The notes: generated by a model not told the origin, from the sequence alone. A DNA stretch of 64,000 nucleotides from Streptomyces spinoverrucosus (GCF_006539505.1 NZ_BJND01000021.1:58515-122514), one strand, 5' to 3'. Positions 25,591-34,674 are shown, numbered from the stretch's first letter. Numbers and translations are program-made.

Positions 25591-25605
25591 TTGCAGAATC
25601 GGCAA
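25591..25605. promoter_or_regulatory. Candidate operator of the XRE-cupin regulator
   Basis: TTGCAGAATCGGCAA is an interrupted palindrome (TTGC-N7-GCAA, with a further G-C pair inside) placed 8-22 bases upstream of the regulator's ATG and 42 bases from the divergent gene. Position and symmetry fit autoregulation by an XRE dimer. Confidence 0.5.
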
Positions 25606-25646
25606 AGACGTTTGTCAATCCCGTATCCGCAGGCGACCGTGTCGGT

Positions 25647-26576
25647 ATGACCGAGACATACGAAGTGATCGTGATCGGCGGCGGCACGGCGGGCCTGTCC
25701 GCCGCCCTCGTACTGGGCCGCGCCCGGCGCCGCACGCTGGTGATCGACGCGGGCGAGCCGCGCAACGCGCCCGCCGCGCACATGCAGGGCTATCTGTCGC
25801 GGGACGGCATGCCGCCCGCCGAGTTCCTGGCGATCGGCCGCGAGGAGATCGCGCAGTACGGCGTGGAGCTGGTCCGGGACCGGGCGGTGGACGTCACGCG
25901 CGGCAGGGACTTCGCGGTCGCGCTGGCGAGTGGACGGCACGTGCACGCCCGACGGCTCGTCATCACCACCGGCCTCAAGGACGAGCTGCCGGCGGTGCCG
26001 GGAGTCGCGGAGCGGTTCGGCCGGGATGTGCTGCACTGCCCGTACTGCCATGGCTGGGAGGTCCGCGACCAAGCCTTCGGCGTGCTCGCCACCAGCCCGA
26101 TGAGCGTGCACCAGGCACTGATCGTCACCCAGTGGTCCAAGGACGTGACGTTCTTCCTGCACGAGGTCGCCGAGGACGACCTGTCCGACGACGACCTGCG
26201 CCGGCTCGCCGCGGCCGGGGTCAAGGTCGTGCCGGGCGAGGTCGCGGGCGTGGTGGTCGAGGACGACCGGCTCACCGGGGTCCGGCTCGCGGACGGCACG
26301 GTCCACGAGCGGGAGGTGCTGTTCACTGCGCCCCGCGCCGTCCCGCAGACCGGCCTGCTGGAGCGGCTGGGCGCCGAGCTGAACGAGACGCCGTTCGGCG
26401 CGTATGCCGTGGTGGACGCGACCGGCCTGACGAGCGTGCCGGGCGTGTGGGCCGCGGGCAACGCCGTCGGCTTCTCCGAGCAGGTGGTGAACGCGGCGAG
26501 CGGCGGCTACCGCGCGGGCGCCACGATCAACGGGGAGCTGCTGATGTCCGATCTCGACGCGGCCGTCCAGGTGTAG
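25647..26576 (+). CDS. NAD(P)/FAD-dependent oxidoreductase, thioredoxin-reductase-like
   Basis: 309 residues from an ATG. YEVIVIGGGTAGLSAALVLGRARR is the FAD-binding GxGxxG; VLHCPYCHGWEVRD contains a CxxC pair like thioredoxin reductase; VWAAGNAVGFSEQVVNAASGG is the C-terminal FAD motif. The second GxGxxG for NADPH is replaced by FGVLATSPMSVHQAL, so NADPH binding may be weak or altered. Such single-gene homologues often act as dithiol oxidases or ferredoxin/flavin-dependent disulfide reductases. It is divergent from the XRE-cupin regulator, which probably controls it. Confidence 0.87.
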   Translation: MTETYEVIVIGGGTAGLSAALVLGRARRRTLVIDAGEPRNAPAAHMQGYLSRDGMPPAEFLAIGREEIAQYGVELVRDRAVDVTRGRDFAVALASGRHVHARRLVITTGLKDELPAVPGVAERFGRDVLHCPYCHGWEVRDQAFGVLATSPMSVHQALIVTQWSKDVTFFLHEVAEDDLSDDDLRRLAAAGVKVVPGEVAGVVVEDDRLTGVRLADGTVHEREVLFTAPRAVPQTGLLERLGAELNETPFGAYAVVDATGLTSVPGVWAAGNAVGFSEQVVNAASGGYRAGATINGELLMSDLDAAVQV

Positions 26577-26605
26577 GCCCCGCCTCCCCGGTGCACCATG
26601 ACTGC

Positions 26606-28144
26606 ATGCTGCTGACCCGGCTCGCCGACGTGTCCCGGGAGGTCGCCGCCACCTCGGCGCGGTCCCGCAAGATCGCCCTGCTCGCCGAGTTGTTCCGGTT
26701 CGCGGAGCCGGACGACGTGCCGATCGTCATCCCGTATCTCGCGGGGCGACTGCCGCAGGGCCGGCTCGGCATCGGCTGGAAGGTGCTCGGCCGCCGGGTC
26801 GACCCGGCCGCCGAGCCGACCCTGACCGTGCGCGAGGTGGACGCCCGCCTCACCGCGATCGGCAAGGTCACGGGCACCGGTTCGCAGGCCGAGCGGGCCC
26901 GGCTGGTCGGGGAGTTGATGGGCGCGGCCACCGAGGGCGAGCAGCGTTTCCTGATCGGCCTGATCACGGGCGAGGTCCGGCAGGGCGCGCTGGACGCGCT
27001 CGCCGTCGAGGGGCTGGCGCAGGCGACCGGGGCGGCGGGCCCGGACGTGCGGCGGGCGGTGATGCTGGCGGGTTCGTTGCAGACCGTGGCGCAGGCGCTG
27101 CTCGCCGACGGCCCGCAGGCCCTGGACCGCTTCCGCCTCACCGTCGGCCGCCCGGTGCTGCCGATGCTGGCGCACACCGCGTCTTCGGTGACGGAGGCGG
27201 TCGAGAAGCTGGGCGCCTGCGCGGTGGAGGAGAAGCTGGACGGCATCCGCGTCCAGGTCCACCGCGACGGCGACGACGTACGTCTCTACACCCGCACCCT
27301 CGACGACATCACCGACCGGCTGCCCGAGCTGACCTCGGCCGCGCTTCGGCTGCGCGGCGAGCGGTTCGTGCTGGACGGCGAGGTGATCGCCTTCGACGAG
27401 CGCGGGCGGCCGCGCTCGTTCCAAGAGACCGCCGGCCGGGTCGGCTCCCGGGTGGACGTGGCCACGGCCGCCCGGGCGGTCCCGGTCTCCCCCGTCTTCT
27501 TCGACGCGCTGTCCGTCGACGGCCGCGATCTGCTCGACCTGCCGTTCGCCGAGCGGCACGCGGAACTGGCCCGGCTGGTGCCCGAGCCGATGCGGGTGCG
27601 GCGGACCGTGGTGTCCGGCCCCGACGACGTGCCCGCGGCCGAGACCTTCCTCGCCGAGACCCTCGAACGCGGCCACGAGGGCGTCGTGGTCAAGGCGCTC
27701 GACGCGCCCTACAGTGCGGGGCGGCGCGGCGCCGCCTGGTTGAAGGTCAAGCCCGTGCACACCCTCGACCTGGTGGTCCTGGCCGCCGAGTGGGGCCACG
27801 GCCGCCGCACCGGCAAGCTCTCCAACCTCCACCTCGGCGCCCGCACGGCCGACGGCGGCTTCGCGATGCTCGGCAAGACGTTCAAGGGCATGACCGACGC
27901 GATACTGGCCTGGCAGACGGAGCGGCTCCAGGAGCTGGCCGTCGAGTCCGACGGCTATGTGGTGACCGTACGACCCGAACTCGTCGTGGAGATCGCCTAC
28001 GACGGTCTGCAGAAGTCGACCCGCTATCCGGCGGGCGTCGCCCTCCGCTTCGCCCGCGTGCTCCGCTACCGAGAGGACAAGCGCCCGGAGGAGGCCGACA
28101 CCGTCGAGACGCTGCTGGCCGCACACCCGGAGGTCAGGCCGTGA
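26606..28144 (+). CDS. ligB: ATP-dependent DNA ligase
   Basis: 512 residues. The N-terminal DNA-binding domain (about 1-175) is followed by the nucleotidyltransferase domain with motif I EEKLDGIRVQVHRDG; K210 is the adenylated lysine. Motif III FVLDGEVIAFDE, motif IV GHEGVVVKALDAPY and motif V AAWLKVKP follow. The C-terminal OB domain ends with AYDGLQKSTRYPAGVALRFARVLRYREDK (motif VI). It seals nicks using ATP; actinobacteria keep it beside the NAD-dependent LigA. From memory it matches SCO1202/LigB-type enzymes in length. It is joined by a GTGA overlap to a NUDIX gene. Confidence 0.95.
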   Translation: MLLTRLADVSREVAATSARSRKIALLAELFRFAEPDDVPIVIPYLAGRLPQGRLGIGWKVLGRRVDPAAEPTLTVREVDARLTAIGKVTGTGSQAERARLVGELMGAATEGEQRFLIGLITGEVRQGALDALAVEGLAQATGAAGPDVRRAVMLAGSLQTVAQALLADGPQALDRFRLTVGRPVLPMLAHTASSVTEAVEKLGACAVEEKLDGIRVQVHRDGDDVRLYTRTLDDITDRLPELTSAALRLRGERFVLDGEVIAFDERGRPRSFQETAGRVGSRVDVATAARAVPVSPVFFDALSVDGRDLLDLPFAERHAELARLVPEPMRVRRTVVSGPDDVPAAETFLAETLERGHEGVVVKALDAPYSAGRRGAAWLKVKPVHTLDLVVLAAEWGHGRRTGKLSNLHLGARTADGGFAMLGKTFKGMTDAILAWQTERLQELAVESDGYVVTVRPELVVEIAYDGLQKSTRYPAGVALRFARVLRYREDKRPEEADTVETLLAAHPEVRP

Positions 28145-28605
28145 GGGGCAGGCACAGCGCGGGCCTGCTGCTGTTCCGGCACACCGACGGCGGTCTGGAG
28201 GTGCTGCTGGGCCACATGGGCGGACCGTTCTTCGCCCGGCGGGACGCGGGCGCGTGGACCGTGCCGAAGGGCGAGTACGACCCCGCGGAGCCCGCCTGGG
28301 AGGCGGCCCGCCGGGAGTTCCGGGAGGAACTCGGGCTGCCGCCGCCGGACGGCGAGGCCGTGCCGCTCGGCGAGGTCCGGCAGACCGGCGGCAAGATCGT
28401 CACGGCGTGGGCGGTCGAGGCGGACCTCGACCCCGGCTCCATCAACCCCGGCACCTTCACCCTGGAGTGGCCGCCGAAGTCGGGACGCACCCAGGAGTTC
28501 CCGGAGCTGGACCGCGTGGCGTGGTTCGGCCTGGACCGGGCCCGCGAGGTGATCGTCAAGGCGCAGTCCGCGTTTCTCGACCGGCTGGCGGAGCACTCGG
28601 CCTGA
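28141..28605 (+). CDS. NUDIX hydrolase
   Basis: 154 residues from a GTG overlapping the ligase stop. The protein opens VRGRHSAGLLLFRHTDGGLEVLLGHMGGPFF. The Nudix box is GEYDPAEPAWEAARREFREELG (GX5EX7REXXEELG, with Asp/Glu metal ligands), about residues 45-66. The family hydrolyses nucleoside diphosphates linked to another moiety. Tight coupling to an ATP-dependent ligase suggests a nucleotide-clean-up or repair link, but this is inference. Confidence 0.9.
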   Translation: MRGRHSAGLLLFRHTDGGLEVLLGHMGGPFFARRDAGAWTVPKGEYDPAEPAWEAARREFREELGLPPPDGEAVPLGEVRQTGGKIVTAWAVEADLDPGSINPGTFTLEWPPKSGRTQEFPELDRVAWFGLDRAREVIVKAQSAFLDRLAEHSA

Positions 28606-28680
28606 AGAGGCCCGCACGCGTTGCGGCCCCCACCGCGGCGCGGGAAGGTCGAAGCACAGTCGCTCCCCAGGAGGTCAGCC

Positions 28681-30066
28681 ATGCCCATCGCAACGGTGAA
28701 CCCGGCGAACGGCGAGACGATCAAGACGTACGAGGCCATGGGCGCCGAGGAGATCGAGCGCCGGCTCCAGCTCGCCGAGGCCACGTTCCGCACGTACCGG
28801 GAGAGCGGCTTCGCCGATCGCGCGCGGTTGCTGAACCGGGCCGCGGACCTCCTCGACGAGGACCAGCAGGACATCGCCCGCGTGCTGACCACCGAGATGG
28901 GCAAGCCGATCAAACAGGCGCGCGCGGAGGCCGCGAAGTGCGCCAAGGCGATGCGCTGGTACGCCGCCAACGCCGAGCGCCTCCTCGCCGACGAGGAGCC
29001 CGCCGAAGCCGACGTCGAGGACTCCGGCGCCTCCCGGGTCCGGGTCCGCTACCGGCCGATCGGCCCGATCCTCGCGGTGATGCCGTGGAACTTCCCCCTG
29101 TGGCAGGTGATCCGCTTCGCGGCGCCGGCGCTGATGGCGGGCAATGTCGGTCTGCTCAAGCACGCCTCGAACGTCCCCCAGACCGCCCTCTACCTGGAGG
29201 ACCTGTTCCACCGGGCGGGCTTCACCGAGGGCTGCTTCCAGACCCTGCTCATCGGCTCCGCCGCGGTCGACGACATCCTGCGCGACGAACGCGTCAAGGC
29301 GGCGACCCTGACCGGCAGCGAGCCCGCCGGGCGCGCGGTCGCCTCCACCGCCGGGGAGATGGTCAAGAAGACGGTGCTGGAGCTGGGCGGCAGCGATCCG
29401 TACATCGTGATGCCGTCGGCGGACCTCGACCGGGCCGCACAGGTCGCGGTGACGGCGCGGGTGCAGAACACGGGCCAGTCGTGCATCGCCGCCAAGCGGT
29501 TCATCGTCCACACCGACGTCTACGACGCCTTCGCCGAGCGTTTCGTCCAGGGCATGAAGGCGTTGAAGATCGGCGACCCGATGGACGAGGAGACGGAGGT
29601 CGGGCCGCTGTCCAGCGAGCGGGGCCGGGCCGACCTGGAGGAGCTGGTGGACGACGCGAAGCGCAGCGGCGCGACGGTGCTGTGCGGCGGGCAGCGGCCC
29701 GAGGGCGACGGCTGGTACTACCCGCCGACGATCCTAGCCGGGATCACCCGCGAGATGCGCATCCACCGCGAGGAGGCGTTCGGACCGGTCGCCACGCTGT
29801 ACCGGGCGGGTGACCTGGACGAGGCGGTGCTGATCGCCAACGACTCGCCGTTCGGGCTGAGTTCCAACGTCTGGACCCGCGAGGAGGCGGATGTCGACCG
29901 GTTCGTACGGGACCTGGAGGCGGGCGGTGTGTACGTCAACGGGATGACCGCCTCGCACCCGGCGTTCCCGTTCGGGGGTGTGAAGCGGTCCGGGTACGGG
30001 CGTGAGCTGTCCGGGCACGGAATCCGCGAGTTCTGCAACATCACGACCGTATGGCACGGAGCGTGA
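28681..30066 (+). CDS. NAD(P)-dependent aldehyde dehydrogenase (succinate-semialdehyde dehydrogenase-like)
   Basis: 461 residues, with AGGAGG before the ATG. It has PWNFPLWQVIRFAAPALMAGN (cofactor region), TLTGSEPAGRAV, catalytic Glu in VLELGGSDPYIV and catalytic Cys in NTGQSCIAAKRF. The C-terminus FPFGGVKRSGYGRELSGHGI is usual. The length (~460) and MPIATVNPANGE start match the short GabD/Sad-type class. It oxidises succinate semialdehyde or a related aldehyde to the acid. No GABA transaminase gene is adjacent, so the substrate is uncertain. Confidence 0.93.
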   Translation: MPIATVNPANGETIKTYEAMGAEEIERRLQLAEATFRTYRESGFADRARLLNRAADLLDEDQQDIARVLTTEMGKPIKQARAEAAKCAKAMRWYAANAERLLADEEPAEADVEDSGASRVRVRYRPIGPILAVMPWNFPLWQVIRFAAPALMAGNVGLLKHASNVPQTALYLEDLFHRAGFTEGCFQTLLIGSAAVDDILRDERVKAATLTGSEPAGRAVASTAGEMVKKTVLELGGSDPYIVMPSADLDRAAQVAVTARVQNTGQSCIAAKRFIVHTDVYDAFAERFVQGMKALKIGDPMDEETEVGPLSSERGRADLEELVDDAKRSGATVLCGGQRPEGDGWYYPPTILAGITREMRIHREEAFGPVATLYRAGDLDEAVLIANDSPFGLSSNVWTREEADVDRFVRDLEAGGVYVNGMTASHPAFPFGGVKRSGYGRELSGHGIREFCNITTVWHGA

Positions 30067-30091
30067 GGGTTCCGGGGCTACGATCCCCTTT

Positions 30092-30328
30092 GTGAACCGC
30101 GAAGTGACTCTGCCTCTGATCGTCGACGACCGCGGTACCTTGCAGGTGGCCGCGGCCGACGTGAGCAAGCTGCTCCGCACGGTGGGCGGGAGGTGGCTGC
30201 GTCTCGTCGAGGCCGGGCAGGAGGGGCTCGACGAGGACACGGTCGCCGCGCTGACCATTGAGCTGGCCAAGTTGGCCGACCGGATCGACGTGGCGTGCAT
30301 CGCGCACAGCAGCGGGGCCGGTTCGTAG
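30092..30328 (+). CDS. Small conserved-looking hypothetical protein
   Basis: 78 residues from a GTG, beginning VNREVTLPLIVDDRGTLQVA and continuing RTVGGRWLRLVEAGQEGLDE. I do not know a function; I believe this small family recurs next to rppA in Streptomyces (perhaps DUF6213). It has no ribosome site. A TACGAT -10-like hexamer ends eight bases before the GTG, so the mRNA may be leaderless. No signal peptide or membrane segment. Confidence 0.65.
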   Translation: MNREVTLPLIVDDRGTLQVAAADVSKLLRTVGGRWLRLVEAGQEGLDEDTVAALTIELAKLADRIDVACIAHSSGAGS

Positions 30329-30438
30329 AAGTCAGTCGAGGTCAGCGGCCTGCGGTGGTCCGGCGCCCAAAAGTCGTTGTCGCCTGTACGGAGTAATCCG
30401 GCGAGAGATCGCGGGCCTCTCGGGTGATCGTGGGTTTA

Positions 30439-30454
30439 CACCTCCTCGGAGGTG
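30439..30454. promoter_or_regulatory. Short perfect dyad upstream of rppA
   Basis: CACCTCC-TC-GGAGGTG is a 7-bp perfect inverted repeat, about 57 bases before the rppA ATG. It may be an operator. The GGAGGTG arm could also resemble a ribosome site, but no start codon lies at a proper distance. The surrounding 180 bases contain no gene. Confidence 0.4.
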
Positions 30455-30510
30455 AACCACCTTCTGACCGGGGCCCAGAGCCTTCCGGACGGCGAAAGCA
30501 GGCACGGTTC

Positions 30511-31569
30511 ATGGCGACTTTGTGCAGACCCTCGGTGTCCGTTCCAGAACACGTGATCACGATGGAAGAGACGCTGGAGCTGGCACGCTCCCGCCACGCG
30601 GACCATCCCCAACTTCCGCTGGCCCTCCGGCTGATCGAGAACACCGGCGTGCGCACGCGGCACATCGTGCAGCCCATCGAGGAGACCCTCAAGCACCCCG
30701 GGTTCGAGACCCGCAACAAGATCTACGAGGCCGAGGCCAAGGCCCGCGTCCCGGCGGTCGTACAACGGGCGCTCGACGACGCGGAACTCCTCACCAGCGA
30801 CATCGACGTGATCATCTATGTGTCGTGCACGGGCTTCATGATGCCCTCGCTCACGGCCTGGCTGATCAACGAGATGGACTTCTCCAGCAACACCCGTCAG
30901 ATACCCATCGCCCAGCTGGGCTGTGCGGCCGGCGGCGCGGCGATCAACCGGGCCCATGACTTCTGCATGGCCTACCCCGACGGCAATGTGCTGATCGTGG
31001 CCTGCGAGTTCTGCTCGCTGTGCTACCAGCCCACCGACATCGGCGTCGGATCGCTGCTGTCCAACGGCCTGTTCGGGGACGGTATCGCCGCCGCCGTGGT
31101 CCGCGGCAGCGGCGGCACCGGAGTGAAGCTGGAGCGCAACGGCTCGTACCTGATCCCCAAGACCGAGGACTGGATCTCGTACGACGTCCGGGCCACCGGA
31201 TTCCACTTCCTGCTGGACAAGCGGGTGCCCGGCACCATGGAGCCGCTCGCGCCGGCGCTGCACGAGCTGGCGGGCGCCCACGGCTGGGACGCCTCCGACC
31301 TGGACTTCTACATCATCCACGCCGGAGGACCCCGCATCCTCGACGACCTCAGCAAGTTCCTGCAGGTCGACCCGCACGCCTTCCGGTTCAGCCGGGCCAC
31401 CCTCACCGAGTACGGCAACATCGCCAGCGCCGTCGTCCTGGACGCGCTGCGCAGGCTGTTCGACGAGGGCGGTGAGGAGCACCAGGCGCGCGGGCTGCTC
31501 GCCGGGTTCGGACCCGGCATCACCGCGGAGATGTCCGTGGGCCGCTGGCAGATCGACGAGGCGGCGTGA
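30511..31569 (+). CDS. rppA: 1,3,6,8-tetrahydroxynaphthalene synthase (type III polyketide synthase RppA)
   Basis: 352 residues. The triad is in the canonical places with this start: C138 (IAQLGCAAGGAA), H270 (FYIIHAGGPRIL) and N303 (EYGNIASA). C106 (YVSCTGFMMPS), known to be needed for malonyl priming in THN synthases, is also present. RppA condenses five malonyl-CoA into 1,3,6,8-tetrahydroxynaphthalene, which oxidises to flaviolin and polymeric pigment. It is followed one base later by the P450 gene and then by a cupin gene, forming the known pigment cassette. Confidence 0.97.
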   Translation: MATLCRPSVSVPEHVITMEETLELARSRHADHPQLPLALRLIENTGVRTRHIVQPIEETLKHPGFETRNKIYEAEAKARVPAVVQRALDDAELLTSDIDVIIYVSCTGFMMPSLTAWLINEMDFSSNTRQIPIAQLGCAAGGAAINRAHDFCMAYPDGNVLIVACEFCSLCYQPTDIGVGSLLSNGLFGDGIAAAVVRGSGGTGVKLERNGSYLIPKTEDWISYDVRATGFHFLLDKRVPGTMEPLAPALHELAGAHGWDASDLDFYIIHAGGPRILDDLSKFLQVDPHAFRFSRATLTEYGNIASAVVLDALRRLFDEGGEEHQARGLLAGFGPGITAEMSVGRWQIDEAA

Positions 31570-31570
31570 C

Positions 31571-32839
31571 ATGAGCGAGGACACGATCATCGCGACCGCG
31601 CCACCGCACGTCGGGTGCGGCATGAGCGACGCCATGACCACGGGGACCGCGCCGCCACCCGTGCGGCAGTGGCCATCGCTGGACCTGACAGGAGTGGACT
31701 TCGATCCGGTCCTGCGCGACCTGATGGACGACGGCCCGGTCACCCGGATCCAGCTGCCCAACGGCGAGGGCTGGGCCTGGCTCGTCACCCGCTACGACGA
31801 CGTACGGATGGTGGCCAACGACCCCCGGTTCAGCCGCGAGGCGGTCATGGACCGGCCGGTCACCCGGCTCGCCCCGCACTTCATCCCGGCCCGTGGCGCG
31901 GTCGGCTTCCTGGATCCGCCGGACCACACTCGGCTGCGCCGCTCGGTGGCCGCCGCGTTCACGGCGCGGGGCGTGGAGCGGGTCCGGGAGAGATCCCGGC
32001 AGATGCTCGACGAGCTGGTGGACGAACTGCTCCAGGACGGCCCGCCCGCCGACCTCACGGCGACCGTGCTCAGCCCGTTCCCCATCGCGGTGATCTGCGA
32101 GCTGATGGGCGTCCCGGCCGCCGACCGGCACAACATGCACGTCTGGACGCAGCTGATCCTGTCCTCGTCGCAGGGCGCGGACGTCAGCGAGCGGGCCAAG
32201 AAGGAGATGAGTGCCTACTTCTCCGATCTCATCGGCCTCAGGGAGAACAGCACGGCCGAGGACGTCACCTCCCTGCTCGGCGCCGCCGTGGGCCGGGGCG
32301 AGATCACGCTGGAGGAGGCCGTCGGCCTCGCCGTTCTGATCCAGATCGGCGGCGAGGCGGTCACCAACAACAGCGGGCAGATGTTCTACCTCCTGCTCAC
32401 CCGGCCGGACCTCGCCGAGCGACTGCGCGCCGACCCGGCCATCCGCCCCCAGGCCATCGACGAACTGCTGCGCTGGATCCCGCACCGCAACGCCGTCGGC
32501 CTGTCCCGCATCGCCACGGAGGACGTACACATCAAAGGCCACCTCATCCGCGCGGGCGACGCGATCTACGTGTCGTATCTCGCGGCCAACCGGGACCCGG
32601 ACGTCTTCCCCGACCCCGAGACGATCGACTTCTCCCGCAACCCCAACCCGCATGCGGCGTTCGGCTTCGGACCCCACTACTGCGTGGGCGGCATGCTGGC
32701 GAAGCTGGAGTCCGAGCTGCTGGTGGACGCCCTGCTGGACCAGGTGCCGGGCCTGCGGCTGGCGGTGCCGCCGGAGGAAGTGCCCTTCAGGAAGGGCGCG
32801 TTGATCCGCGGGCCCGAGGCCCTGCCCGTGACCTGGTGA
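31571..32839 (+). CDS. Cytochrome P450, CYP158A2-like (flaviolin dimerising)
   Basis: 422 residues from the ATG two bases after the rppA stop. The haem loop FGFGPHYCVGGMLAKLE gives C371; the I-helix reads LIQIGGEAVTNNSGQMF, matching CYP158A2, where Ala replaces the usual acidic residue. HFIPARGAVGFLDPPDHTRLRR and RWIPHRNAVGLSRIA also match my memory of CYP158A2. That protein is 404 residues, so the ATG at 31622 (405 residues) is an equally good start. The family couples two or three flaviolin molecules into pigments. Electrons would come from a ferredoxin not in this cluster. Confidence 0.94.
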   Translation: MSEDTIIATAPPHVGCGMSDAMTTGTAPPPVRQWPSLDLTGVDFDPVLRDLMDDGPVTRIQLPNGEGWAWLVTRYDDVRMVANDPRFSREAVMDRPVTRLAPHFIPARGAVGFLDPPDHTRLRRSVAAAFTARGVERVRERSRQMLDELVDELLQDGPPADLTATVLSPFPIAVICELMGVPAADRHNMHVWTQLILSSSQGADVSERAKKEMSAYFSDLIGLRENSTAEDVTSLLGAAVGRGEITLEEAVGLAVLIQIGGEAVTNNSGQMFYLLLTRPDLAERLRADPAIRPQAIDELLRWIPHRNAVGLSRIATEDVHIKGHLIRAGDAIYVSYLAANRDPDVFPDPETIDFSRNPNPHAAFGFGPHYCVGGMLAKLESELLVDALLDQVPGLRLAVPPEEVPFRKGALIRGPEALPVTW

Positions 32840-32846
32840 GCACCCG

Positions 32847-33368
32847 ATGACCGCGACCGAGGGTCTGCTGGTACCGCCGGGCCACGGCCGGGTCGTCGAG
32901 ACCCCGGCCCAGCACGTCACGTTCAAGGTGACCGGCACGCACTCACGGATGGCGTCCACCTTCGAGGTGGTCGTCCCCCCGGGCTTCGACGTCGGCGCCC
33001 ATGTGCACACCCGCAGCGAGGAGTTGTTCTACGTGCTCGAAGGCGAGCTGGACGTACTCGCCTTCGAGCCCCGCGTCCGGACCCCCGACAACTGGCAGAA
33101 GTGGGAGTCGAGTTCGGGAAGGCGAGTGGTCCGTGCCACACCGGGCACGGTCATCGTCATACCGCCGGGTTGCCCACATGCGTTCGCCAATCCGACGGAG
33201 ACCCCGGCAAAGATGTTCTTCCAGGCGTCCCCGCCTCCGGATCACGAGCGGTACTTCGAGGAACTGCTGGAGATCCTGAGGGACGGGGGCCCACCGGATC
33301 ACGAGGCGATCGAAAAACTCCGGGCAAGGTACGACATCAAGCAACTCACACCTTTGAAGCACCGGTGA
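32847..33368 (+). CDS. Cupin-domain quinone-forming monooxygenase-like protein (MomA-like)
   Basis: 173 residues. The cupin core reads GFDVGAHVHTRSEELFYVLEGELDV (metal motif GX5HXHX3-4EX6G) and PGTVIVIPPGCPHAFAN (second motif with His). A 24-residue insert lies between the motifs. In streptomycete rppA clusters an adjacent cupin (momA) oxidises THN to flaviolin, so I assign that role by position and fold. It is seven bases after the P450 and the last gene of the cassette. Confidence 0.85.
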   Translation: MTATEGLLVPPGHGRVVETPAQHVTFKVTGTHSRMASTFEVVVPPGFDVGAHVHTRSEELFYVLEGELDVLAFEPRVRTPDNWQKWESSSGRRVVRATPGTVIVIPPGCPHAFANPTETPAKMFFQASPPPDHERYFEELLEILRDGGPPDHEAIEKLRARYDIKQLTPLKHR

Positions 33369-33370
33369 GG

Positions 33371-33424
33371 ATGCCCACCCAGGGGCGCGGGGAACTGCGC
33401 GACCAGCCCCCACGGCCCGCAGCC
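33371..33424 (-). repeat. Dispersed intergenic repeat, copy A
   Basis: The core GGGGCGCGGGGAACTGCGCG, followed by ACCAGCCCCC, lies between the cupin stop and the convergent ACAD stop. It is the reverse complement of the copy at 39460 and shares flanks (GGATGCC, GCCCGCAG) with copy B. Such elements recur at Streptomyces gene ends. It can fold and may act as a bidirectional terminator. Confidence 0.75.
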
Positions 33425-33430
33425 CGCGTA

Positions 33431-34648
33431 CTACCGAATGGACATCCCAGAGACCGTCCGAGCAATCACCAGCCGCTGAATCTCACTGGTCCCCTCGAAG
33501 ATCGTGTAAATCGCGGCATCCCGGTGCATCCGCTCCACGGGGTACTCACGGGTGTACCCGTTACCCCCCAGAATCTGCACGGCCTGCGCGGTCACCTTCT
33601 TCGCGGTCTCACTCGCGAACAGCTTCGACATCGACCCCTCCGCGGCCGTGAACGGCTTGCCGTTCACCGCCATCCAGGACGCCCGCCACACCAGCAGCCG
33701 CGCCGCATCGATGGACGTACGCATGTCGGCGAGCTGGAACGCCACGCCCTGGTTGTCGATGATCGGCCGCCCGAACTGCTCACGCGTCATCGCATAGTCG
33801 AGAGCAACCTCATACGCGGCCCGGGCGGTGCCCACCGCCATGGCGCCGACCGCAGGGCGGCTCGCCTCGAACGTCGCCATCGCCGCGTTCTTCACCCGCT
33901 CCCCGCGGGAGGCCTTCGCGCGGGCCAGCCGCTCGTCCAGCTTCTCCTTGCCGCCGAGCAGGCAGGAGCCGGGGACACGCACGTTGTCGAGGACGACCTC
34001 GGCGGTATGCGAGGCGCGGATGCCGTGCTTCTTGAACTTCTGGCCCTGGGACAGCCCCGGCGTGTTCGGCGGGATGATGAAGGAGGCGTGGCCCTTGGAG
34101 CCCAGCTCGGGGTCGACGACCGCGACGACCACATGGACGTTGGCGATGCCACCGTTGGTCGCCCAGGTCTTGGTGCCGTTGATGACCCACTCGTCCTTGG
34201 CCTCGTCGTACACCGCACGCGTACGCATGGACGCCACGTCGGACCCGGCGTCGGGCTCGGAGGAGCAGAACGCGGCGACCTTGACGTCGCTCGCATCGCC
34301 GTACATCTGGGGGATCCAGGTGCCGATCTGCTCCTCGGTGCCGTTGGCGAGCACGCCCACCGCCGCGAGGCCGGTGCCGACGATCGACAGGGCGATACCG
34401 GCGTCGCCCCAGAACAGTTCCTCCATGGCCATCGGGATACCGAGGCCGGTGGGGTCGAAGTACTGCTGCGCGTAGAAATCGAGGGAGTAGATGCCGACCT
34501 TCGCGGCCTCCTGGATGACCGGCCAGGGAGTCTCCTCACGCTCGTCCCATTCGGCGGCCGCGGGGCGGATGACATCGGCGGCGAAGCCGTGCAGCCAGTC
34601 CCGGACCTCCTTCTGTTCGTCGTTGAGCTCCATGGTGAACTCGGCCAT
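33431..34648 (-). CDS. Acyl-CoA dehydrogenase
   Basis: 405 residues from the ATG with GGAGGGG upstream. [23 protein letters not shown] is the FAD motif; [22 protein letters not shown] follows. The C-terminus [40 protein letters not shown] contains the FAD-contacting GGxGY and the conserved EGT.EIQ segment, where the Glu is often catalytic. It probably acts in fatty-acid or branched-chain acyl-CoA oxidation. It is divergent from a TetR gene with palindromes in the gap, so it is likely under that repressor's control. Confidence 0.94.
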   Translation of the reverse strand: MAEFTMELNDEQKEVRDWLHGFAADVIRPAAAEWDEREETPWPVIQEAAKVGIYSLDFYAQQYFDPTGLGIPMAMEELFWGDAGIALSIVGTGLAAVGVLANGTEEQIGTWIPQMYGDASDVKVAAFCSSEPDAGSDVASMRTRAVYDEAKDEWVINGTKTWATNGGIANVHVVVAVVDPELGSKGHASFIIPPNTPGLSQGQKFKKHGIRASHTAEVVLDNVRVPGSCLLGGKEKLDERLARAKASRGERVKNAAMATFEASRPAVGAMAVGTARAAYEVALDYAMTREQFGRPIIDNQGVAFQLADMRTSIDAARLLVWRASWMAVNGKPFTAAEGSMSKLFASETAKKVTAQAVQILGGNGYTREYPVERMHRDAAIYTIFEGTSEIQRLVIARTVSGMSIR

Positions 34649-34674
34649 GTCCCCTCCAGCGGCGCACAATGCAT

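Noticed and set aside
26507..28126. Long open frame antisense to the DNA ligase
   Set aside because: High-GC codon bias leaves antisense frames open; it has no domain and no start with a ribosome site. Similar frames oppose most genes here (for example around 36002-37486 and 50288-52648).
30511..33368. Novel polyketide cluster
   Set aside because: RppA with P450 and cupin is the well-known flaviolin pigment cassette of Streptomyces.
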